The notes beneath the pieces were generated by a model. The model was given only the letters and a program-made list of their open reading frames with translations, had not been told where the DNA came from and made no database searches. Both the position numbers and the translations under genes were made by a program. A DNA stretch of 6,377 nucleotides from JAQICX01 sp964441455 (lineage in GTDB: Bacteria > Verrucomicrobiota > Kiritimatiellia > JAQICX01): NCBI GenBank assembly GCA_964441455.1, contig CAYTUX010000062.1, positions 1-6,377 of the forward strand, in the 5' to 3' direction. Shown in pieces: positions 1 through 3,602 of this stretch. Position 1 is the stretch's first letter; each line of letters opens with the position of its first letter.

Positions 1-78
1 CGTTATTTCAATCCAATCATTGTCTTTAAAATCTTCTTGAAAAACATCTTTTAAAATATCTTTAGTTGTTTTAGGCAT
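1..78 (-). CDS. N-terminal fragment of an unknown protein, cut by the left edge
   Basis: Twenty-six codons are visible: MPKTTKDILKDVFQEDFKDN then DWIEIT, still open at position 1. The ATG at 78 follows AAAAGGAG at the usual distance and comes two bases after the stop of the 55-aa gene, so the two are co-transcribed. The visible part is charged and helical with no signal peptide. Too little is present to name it. Confidence 0.6.
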   Translation of the reverse strand, partial: MPKTTKDILKDVFQEDFKDNDWIEIT

Positions 79-99
79 ATTTAATCATCTCCTTTTAAT
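76..99 (-). repeat. Leader repeat copy 1 (ribosome binding site before the left-edge gene)
   Basis: These 24 bases match 246-269 at 23 positions. On the minus strand the unit runs from ATTAAAAGGAGATGATTAAA to the start codon. This copy also encodes the last residues and stop of the 55-aa gene. Confidence 0.65.
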
Positions 100-248
100 C
101 TCTTTATTTGTTCACAAAATACAGAAGGACAACATTTATCTAACCATTCTTCAAATCTAAATTCAGAAACATTATTATATCCTTGTGCATAAGCAGAACG
201 CATTAATCTTCTCATCCAAGCAACAATATCAGTTTGTTCTTCATCCAT
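81..248 (-). CDS. Short protein of unknown function, 55 aa
   Basis: The frame reads MDEEQTDIVAWMRRLMRSAY... and ends ...CCPSVFCEQIKRLKGDD. AAAAGGAG stands about nine bases before the ATG and the stop lies two bases before the next ATG, both signs of a real gene. It is a soluble, mostly helical, mixed-charge protein with three Cys in the C-terminal half (CCPSVFC), which could bind a metal but do not match a finger I know. Its last codons (KGDD-stop) double as the ribosome binding site of the following gene. Codon use is AT-rich (TTA, AGA, GAA, AAT), unlike the recombinase next door. Function unknown. Confidence 0.7.
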   Translation of the reverse strand: MDEEQTDIVAWMRRLMRSAYAQGYNNVSEFRFEEWLDKCCPSVFCEQIKRLKGDD

Positions 249-269
249 GTTTAATCATCTCCTTTTAAT
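246..269 (-). repeat. Leader repeat copy 2 (ribosome binding site before the 55-aa gene)
   Basis: Second copy of the leader at 76-99, with one mismatch. Here the frame that would encode KGDD-stop has no start upstream and an in-frame TAG close by, so this copy serves only as a leader. Confidence 0.65.
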
Positions 270-288
270 AAATTAATATTCTATGAAG

Positions 289-308
289 TTAAAAACGTCC
301 GTTTTTAA
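289..308. promoter_or_regulatory. 20-base perfect palindrome at the expected transcription start; candidate operator
   Basis: TTAAAAACG-TC-CGTTTTTAA is a perfect inverted repeat with 9-base arms. It covers the position about 25 bases after the TATA box at 319-328, a usual place for a repressor site in archaea. It may also fold as a short hairpin ending in T5 on either strand. It sits at the edge of the composition change. Confidence 0.45.
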
Positions 309-318
309 TTGTGTCAGT

Positions 319-328
319 TATTTATAAA
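319..328 (-). promoter_or_regulatory. TATA box for the 55-aa gene unit
   Basis: Minus-strand TTTATAAATA is identical to the box at 2844-2853. The expected start of transcription, about 25 bases on, is near 297. That leaves a leader of about 50 bases containing the AAAAGGAG site before the ATG at 248. Confidence 0.55.
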
Positions 329-344
329 AAAACAGAGGTTTTTT
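326..344 (-). terminator. A/T-rich hairpin after the recombinase, possible terminator
   Basis: AAAAAAC-CTCT-GTTTTTT on the minus strand folds into a seven-pair, mostly A-T stem ending in a T-run, about 25 bases after the recombinase stop. It is weak thermodynamically, but the T-tract fits archaeal poly-T termination. The T-run merges into the TATA box of the next unit, so the two signals overlap. Confidence 0.4.
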
Positions 345-367
345 GACACCCCCCTTTTTTATTCGCA

Positions 368-874
368 TCATCTCCTTGTTTTGCCTCTGTCGCTGCGTGG
401 CTTGCGTGGTTTTGAATCTTTCCCACGCTTGCCGACATTCTTCGCACGCCTGAGACCTGCCTTTGTCCTCTCGCTAATCTTCTCCCTCTCCATTTTTGCA
501 ACAGTTGACACAACAGACAACACAACATCCTTGAATTGACCCACAGACTTGAAATAAGGCTCATTGTAGCTCTCCCAATCAATCCCAAGATTCTCAAGCT
601 CTTTCAGCTTTTGCAGTGTGTAAAGAGTCCCTGCTCTGCTGAATCTTGATAAATCCCAAAATAAGACCAAAGAAAAGAGCCGTTTGTGAGCGTCAGCAAA
701 TAAACTGTCATAACCAGGACGAGCTCGCTCATCCTTTCCAGTGATGATGTCTGTGTATTCGTTGATAATCTCATAATCGCTCTTTTGAGCAAACTCTCGC
801 AATTGAGTCAATTGGTTCAAAAGCTCCTGCTTGTCTGTGCTCACTCTTGCATATATTGCAATTTTCTTCGTCAT
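368..874 (-). CDS. Small serine recombinase (resolvase/invertase family), catalytic domain with short basic tail
   Basis: Site-specific recombinase of the resolvase/invertase family, which cuts DNA through a serine-phosphate intermediate. Counted from the ATG at 874 (168 aa), KIAIYARVST carries Arg10 and the nucleophile Ser12. RPGYDSLFADA, then LFWDLSRFSRAG with Arg77 and Arg80, supply the other active-site elements, and MEREKISERTKAGLRRAK (128-144) is the long E helix that follows the core. The chain then ends in a basic tail (KRGKDSKPRKPRSDRGKTRR) with no recognisable helix-turn-helix, whereas typical resolvases of about 180-200 aa have one. A GTG at 883 is an alternative start, but GAGTGA just before 874 favours the ATG. 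It would catalyse integration, inversion or dimer resolution for the element. Its 3' end is GC-rich (34 of 60 bases at 421-480). Confidence 0.92.
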   Translation of the reverse strand: MTKKIAIYARVSTDKQELLNQLTQLREFAQKSDYEIINEYTDIITGKDERARPGYDSLFADAHKRLFSLVLFWDLSRFSRAGTLYTLQKLKELENLGIDWESYNEPYFKSVGQFKDVVLSVVSTVAKMEREKISERTKAGLRRAKNVGKRGKDSKPRKPRSDRGKTRR

Positions 875-915
875 CAAAATCACTCAGTCGTCTGTTTTGC
901 ATTATTGCGTCAAAA

Positions 916-1212
916 CTAATCTTGCCCATTTTGTCTCAGATTCTTGATTTCCTTCTTCAACTCAACGAGCTCGCTGTATATTGCAAACTGGAGATTCAAT
1001 TTCTCAGCCTCAACAAAAGTCTGACTCACACCGAAAAAATCATGAGCGTCATAAACATTCTCATATTTCTCCTTATATGCATTGATTAATTTCAGAAGAT
1101 CCTTGTCTCTTTCTGTCAATGCTGGCTTTTGTTGTTCTCCTTGTTTGATTTCTTCTGCATCTTCTGTCTTTGTTTCTTCCTGTTCTTCGACTTCTTCTTT
1201 TTTCTTAAACAT
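916..1212 (-). CDS. Acidic, helical 98-aa protein of unknown function
   Basis: The start is set at the ATG at 1212 because a near-perfect AAGGAGGT (1221-1228) stands nine to ten bases before it. The longer open frame to 1311 would run back through the hairpin at 1235-1268 and into the winged-helix gene. The protein opens with FKKK, then a strongly acidic, Glu-rich stretch (about 5-30, EEVEEQEETKTEDAEE), followed by PALTERDKDLLKLINAYKEKYE and a helical C-terminal part with heptad-like hydrophobic spacing (LVELKKEIKNL). It has no membrane segment or signal peptide, so it is cytoplasmic. No family recognised. Its location between a DNA-binding protein and a recombinase suggests an accessory role in DNA transactions, perhaps as a coiled-coil adaptor; this is inference only. 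Confidence 0.78.
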   Translation of the reverse strand: MFKKKEEVEEQEETKTEDAEEIKQGEQQKPALTERDKDLLKLINAYKEKYENVYDAHDFFGVSQTFVEAEKLNLQFAIYSELVELKKEIKNLRQNGQD

Positions 1213-1234
1213 TGGTTTCAACCTCCTTGAATAT

Positions 1235-1268
1235 AAAAAGCCTAGAGGGACAGGCAATCTCTCCAGGC
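1235..1268 (-). terminator. Hairpin plus T5 between the winged-helix and 98-aa genes (terminator or attenuator)
   Basis: On the minus strand GCCTGGAGAGA and TCCCTCTAGGC (1240-1268) pair over 11 positions with one G-U and one A-C, around the loop TTGCCTG. TTTTT (1235-1239) follows directly. It starts 15 bases after the winged-helix stop and ends just before the strong ribosome binding site of the next gene. It may lower expression of the two downstream genes or protect the 3' end of the upstream message. Confidence 0.5.
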
Positions 1269-1282
1269 AAAGCTGATATAGG

Positions 1283-2242
1283 TCATCCGAAATAATCAGG
1301 ACGCTTCTCATTAAACTTGTGAGGGTCGTCTGATTGCGGTCTGATTACTTCAAGGATTGTGTTGATTGTTGATGCATTCGCTCGCACTGCATGACTCAAT
1401 TCTGTGATTTGTTTTGACATTATTGCGAGATTTTTGCTTATCTCTGATAAAGGGACATATTCATTCTCACGCAAATCGTTAAAAAAAGGCTGAACAACGT
1501 CTTGCATATCTTGTTTTGATTCCTTGGGATGCACTGTCTCACACTCTTTGAATCCGAAAGAATTGTCAATCAAAAGCCAGACCTTGCCGTCAGAACCCAC
1601 AACACGAACTTTGTCATGCTCTTTTATAGCAGTCTTTGCAAGCTCATTGTCAGTCTCTGCATATTCAGCTTTGACTCTGCTGATGTTCATGTGGTCTCGC
1701 TTCATAAGGATGCATTTGATGCTCTGTTCAAGCCTCACAAAGAAATGAGTCCAATATGACAAGGATTTTGAGTCACATTCTCCTGGAGTTTTGCCGAAGA
1801 AAGAAAGGTTTGAATATATCTCAACGCTGTTTCTATAACAAAAAACAACCTGTCCGTCAAGTTCTATTCTTTTGTTGCCTTGAGAAATAAGTTGTCTATA
1901 TCTATCATCACAAGATATGATTTTTATATGGTATTGTTCGCCATGCAAACGGATAAAATGGTTCACAGGTTCACTAGAGTGCCCCCCCTTTTTGTGAACC
2001 TTCATTTCCTGTGGAAAAATTGCTTGATTTACAATGCTTAAAATGCCCTTTTCAATCAGACCTTTTCTTATCTTATATACTGCTCTTGTCGTCGTGGAAC
2101 GCTTAACAGCGATTTGAGAAACCGTCAAAAATTCTTTTGTCAAAAGATGAAGTACATCCTTTTCTGCAACGGTCAATTTCGGAGAACCATGCTGTAAAAG
2201 TGAACCTTTTTGTGAACCTTTTTGTGAACCCTTGTGAACCAT
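1283..2242 (-). CDS. Winged-helix DNA-binding protein, 319 aa; candidate replication/regulatory protein of the element
   Basis: Start chosen at 2242: GGAGG lies ten bases upstream and the ATG overlaps the previous stop. Residues 1-20 are a low-complexity, basic repeat (HKGSQKGSQKGS). Residues about 24-70 form a helix-turn-helix/winged-helix domain: LTVAEKDVLHLLTKEFLTVSQIA, a likely recognition helix at about 48-62 with TTTRAVYKIRKGL, then EKGILSIV as the wing start. Residues about 95-250 are an unrecognised mixed domain that includes VWLLIDNSFGF and ECETVHPKESKQDMQDVVQPFFNDLRE. Residues about 264-300 (ISKNLAIMSKQITELSHAV) look like an amphipathic helix for oligomerisation. The gene itself carries seven copies of GGTTCAC/GTGAACC near its 5' end, possible binding sites for its own product. 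It could be a plasmid/virus replication initiator or an autoregulated transcription factor; I cannot tell which. Confidence 0.85.
   Translation of the reverse strand: MVHKGSQKGSQKGSLLQHGSPKLTVAEKDVLHLLTKEFLTVSQIAVKRSTTTRAVYKIRKGLIEKGILSIVNQAIFPQEMKVHKKGGHSSEPVNHFIRLHGEQYHIKIISCDDRYRQLISQGNKRIELDGQVVFCYRNSVEIYSNLSFFGKTPGECDSKSLSYWTHFFVRLEQSIKCILMKRDHMNISRVKAEYAETDNELAKTAIKEHDKVRVVGSDGKVWLLIDNSFGFKECETVHPKESKQDMQDVVQPFFNDLRENEYVPLSEISKNLAIMSKQITELSHAVRANASTINTILEVIRPQSDDPHKFNEKRPDYFG
1960..2000. repeat. Second GGTTCAC cluster: direct pair plus inverted copy
   Basis: Plus-strand GGTTCAC occurs at 1960-1966 and 1968-1974, and its reverse complement GTGAACC at 1994-2000. The last two form an inverted pair with a 19-base spacer that contains a seven-C run. 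The heptamer is the same as in the cluster at 2200-2240, about 200 bases away, and I saw it nowhere else in the window. Confidence 0.55.
2200..2240. repeat. Four direct GTGAACC repeats (iteron-like)
   Basis: GTGAACC on the plus strand occurs at 2200-2206, 2212-2218, 2224-2230 and 2234-2240, with spacings of 12, 12 and 10 bases and T-rich spacers. On the coding strand this reads GGTTCACAAAAA units. They fall in codons 1-15 of the winged-helix gene and encode its KGSQKGSQKGS segment. Spacing near one helical turn places the sites on one face of DNA, as in iterons or multi-site operators. Confidence 0.6.
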
Positions 2243-2418
2243 TATTCATCATCCTCCAAAGGCACAAAATGGTCTATTGAATCAACCCTGACATTTATCT
2301 TCTTATTGGTCTTTTTATCGTGGAAAAGAAGCCATTCATCAGTCAAAGAAGAAATCGTTCCAGCATAATGAAATCCAGATTTAAGATGCAGTGTTCCTCT
2401 CGAGTTGAATTTCATCAT
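2242..2418 (-). CDS. 58-aa small-barrel (Sm/SH3-like?) protein
   Basis: This short gene is easily missed. It reads MMKFNSRGTLHLKSG... and ends ...IDHFVPLEDDE. Its TAA shares a base with the next gene's ATG (TAATG), and its last codons contain the GGAGG (2253-2257) that serves that gene, so the two are coupled. The pattern of alternating hydrophobic residues with G-(F/Y)-x-Y-x-G-x-I, then a D-E-W-L-L-F-H-D turn, KKINVRV and SIDHFVPL resembles the strand order of Sm-like or SH3-like small barrels, which bind RNA, DNA or a protein partner. That fold call is a guess from pattern; the coding call is stronger because of the promoter spacing and the stop/start overlap. A second in-frame ATG at 2415 would give 57 aa. 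Confidence 0.72.
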   Translation of the reverse strand: MMKFNSRGTLHLKSGFHYAGTISSLTDEWLLFHDKKTNKKINVRVDSIDHFVPLEDDE

Positions 2419-2440
2419 CGTGATTTTAAATGTGAATCTT

Positions 2441-2450
2441 ATTTATATAT
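2441..2450 (-). promoter_or_regulatory. TATA box for the 58-aa / winged-helix operon
   Basis: Minus-strand ATATATAAAT lies directly after a purine-rich run (GAAGAAAAA), which suits a BRE. Its centre is about 27 bases before the ATG at 2418, so the 58-aa gene is probably leaderless; no Shine-Dalgarno is seen before it. It opens the second transcription unit, separated from the first by the terminator at 2486-2529. Confidence 0.6.
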
Positions 2451-2485
2451 TTTTTCTTCTCCACAGGAAATGAAGGGGTGGGGGT

Positions 2486-2529
2486 AAAAAAAGAAAAAAA
2501 AGCAAGGACAGGAATTGCTCCTCCTTGCT
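2486..2529 (-). terminator. Hairpin plus T-run terminator closing the membrane-protein block
   Basis: On the minus strand AGCAAGGA pairs with TCCTTGCT (2522-2529 with 2501-2508). An inner GGA/TCC pair and a two-base bulge extend the stem around the loop GCAAT. It is followed at once by seven Ts, a C and seven more Ts (2486-2500). This is the shape of an intrinsic terminator, and the long T-tract alone would also serve archaeal termination. It lies 40 bases after the 84-aa gene and before the promoter of the next block. Confidence 0.72.
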
Positions 2530-2568
2530 GTGCGGCTTTAAAGCGACACATCCTCAGGTTTCGTTCAA

Positions 2569-2823
2569 TCATCTCTGTTGACCGCCGAATGACCGAATCA
2601 CAACGCCCATTATGATTCCAAGAATCACAATCGTGACGAGTAAAACAAGCCATGTCGAAGGAATCTCTGCAAGAGCATCTCTTGAGTCATTCAACGCAGT
2701 TGAAGCGTCCGCAGTTATTCCAGACGTTCCAGCGAACTTGTCAAGAGTCAGGATTCCAACACCGACAAGCATTCCCACTAAAACGAGCATCAACACGAAA
2801 CTATATAAATCTCGTATTTCCAT
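2569..2823 (-). CDS. Two-helix hydrophobic protein, 84 aa; candidate coat-type membrane protein
   Basis: Short protein made of helix 7-27 (YSFVLMLVLVGMLVGVGIL), a polar Ala/Ser/Asp linker at 28-57 (GTSGITADASTALNDSRDA...), helix 58-77 (WLVLLVTIVILGIIMGVVI) and a short basic tail RSFGGQQR. That hairpin layout, length and small-residue-rich linker resemble major coat proteins of spindle-shaped archaeal viruses (fusellovirus VP1/VP3 type), which are small and have two hydrophobic helices. No residue signature proves the link, and archaeal pilin-like or generic membrane proteins are alternatives. It does not rely on the upstream operon alone: a TTTATAAATA box sits about 25 bases before the ATG in the 45-base gap, predicting a leaderless transcript, and a strong hairpin-T-run terminator follows. 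A dedicated promoter and terminator suit a product made in large amounts. No Shine-Dalgarno is visible. Confidence 0.83.
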   Translation of the reverse strand: MEIRDLYSFVLMLVLVGMLVGVGILTLDKFAGTSGITADASTALNDSRDALAEIPSTWLVLLVTIVILGIIMGVVIRSFGGQQR

Positions 2824-2843
2824 GAGAAGTTTATTGTCTAAGA

Positions 2844-2853
2844 TATTTATAAA
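2844..2853 (-). promoter_or_regulatory. TATA box for the 84-aa gene (leaderless start)
   Basis: Minus-strand TTTATAAATA matches the archaeal TATA-box pattern. Its centre is 25-26 bases before the ATG at 2823, so transcription would begin at or next to the start codon. No Shine-Dalgarno lies between. The identical ten bases occur at 319-328. Confidence 0.65.
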
Positions 2854-2868
2854 CGTATGTAACGAGTT

Positions 2869-3168
2869 TTATTTCCTTGCTGCGAACATATAAAGTCCTG
2901 TGAAAGCCAACATTGCCAGGAAAGTCAATGGGAAAATGATGCCGACCAGCTCCGCAAGAGACAAAAGACTGCTCAAGAAGAAGCAAACAAAGGACGAAAC
3001 GAGCAACGCAGAGGAAAACTCAGCATTTCTTATCAATCTGAACAAAATTATGAAAAATATTGCAATCATCATCCCACCAACAAGCATCCCCTGAGACGCT
3101 TCGTTTCCAAATAGAACAAGCTCATAAAGATTCACGTTCTCGCCCTGGATTCTTGTCAGATTATACAT
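2869..3168 (-). CDS. Small three-helix membrane protein, 99 aa
   Basis: Family not recognised. It starts one base after the stop of the 143-aa gene, repeating the TAA-A-ATG junction, with AGAGGG about ten bases upstream as ribosome binding site, so it belongs to the same operon. The N-terminus (1-26) is polar and has no signal peptide. Three membrane segments follow at about 27-46 (MLVGGMMIAIFFIILFRLI), 52-74 (SALLVSSFVCFFLSSLLSL) and 76-96 (GIIFPLTFLAMLAFTGLYMFA), ending in a basic ARK tail. The polar N-terminus is LTRIQGENVNLYELVLFGNE. No enzymatic residues stand out. It could be a minor membrane component of a virion, a holin-like or pore protein, or an assembly factor; the sequence does not decide among these. 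Confidence 0.82.
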   Translation of the reverse strand: MYNLTRIQGENVNLYELVLFGNEASQGMLVGGMMIAIFFIILFRLIRNAEFSSALLVSSFVCFFLSSLLSLAELVGIIFPLTFLAMLAFTGLYMFAARK

Positions 3169-3169
3169 T

Positions 3170-3601
3170 TTATAGTTCCCTCTGGAAGATTGCTGAAAAT
3201 ATTGCGAATATTAATATTACTGTAACAAGCAAGATGATTGTGCCTGGAATGAAGCCAGGAACACCGAACACAGAGCTCAAGCCAAAGAACACGCCGTCCA
3301 TAAAGCTCAAACTCGAAAATAAGAGTTTTAAAGTCTGCCATGCACTCGAAATCAACGCATTCAGCACGCCAAAGATTCCGAAGTCTGTGTCTGCTTCTGT
3401 GATGCTTTCCTCCATGCTTTCAACCTGGTCGGTCACATCGTCAAGAACATTAAAAGTATTGTTGAATTGAGTGTATTTCTCGCCTGTTGCGAAAGTGTCG
3501 CTCGTGCCTGCAAAGATTCCGAGCATAGACATCCCACCAACTATCAAAAACCCAAACATTACAATTCCGATTATATAGTGTCGTGGAAGCGTGTCCGCCA
3601 T
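3170..3601 (-). CDS. Small membrane protein, 143 aa, of the surface module
   Basis: I do not recognise a named family. The start ATG lies one base after the TAA of the adhesin gene (TAAAATG), with AAGAGG just upstream inside that gene, so translation is probably coupled. Residues 9-31 form a membrane helix (YIIGIVMFGFLIVGG...). Residues about 32-73 are polar and acidic (DDVTDQVESMEESITEADTD), likely an exposed loop. Residues about 75-112 are moderately hydrophobic, with aromatic and Gly residues, and may be re-entrant or amphipathic. Residues 116-139 form a strong C-terminal membrane helix (GTIILLVTVILIFAIFSAIF) followed by QREL. No catalytic motif is visible. Its position between a LamG adhesin and other small membrane proteins suggests a structural or assembly role in a membrane-containing particle or surface complex; this is inference from context only. 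Confidence 0.85.
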   Translation of the reverse strand: MADTLPRHYIIGIVMFGFLIVGGMSMLGIFAGTSDTFATGEKYTQFNNTFNVLDDVTDQVESMEESITEADTDFGIFGVLNALISSAWQTLKLLFSSLSFMDGVFFGLSSVFGVPGFIPGTIILLVTVILIFAIFSAIFQREL

Positions 3602-3602
3602 T

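Noticed and set aside
322..597. 91-aa minus-strand frame continuing past the recombinase stop, which might have held a frameshifted DNA-binding domain
   Set aside because: The frame shows no helix-turn-helix pattern and is Ser/Leu/Arg-rich sequence typical of a shadow; the recombinase's own basic tail ends naturally.
771..929. 52-aa minus-strand frame (MGKISFDAIMQNRRLSDFDD...) overlapping the recombinase start, with a CNIC motif
   Set aside because: Two thirds of it lies in another frame of the recombinase catalytic domain, there is no ribosome binding site, and the CxxC pair comes from the YARVST codons read out of frame.
1230..1239. TTTTTATATT as a promoter for the 98-aa gene
   Set aside because: Transcription about 25 bases on would begin at the start codon and exclude the excellent AAGGAGGT site; the T-run is better explained as the tail of the hairpin.
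2426..2572. 48-aa frame starting in an ATGA overlap with the end of the 84-aa gene (MIERNLRMCRFKAA...)
   Set aside because: It runs through the terminator hairpin and its T-tract into the next promoter's TATA box; the C-terminal part has the low-complexity composition of those signals.
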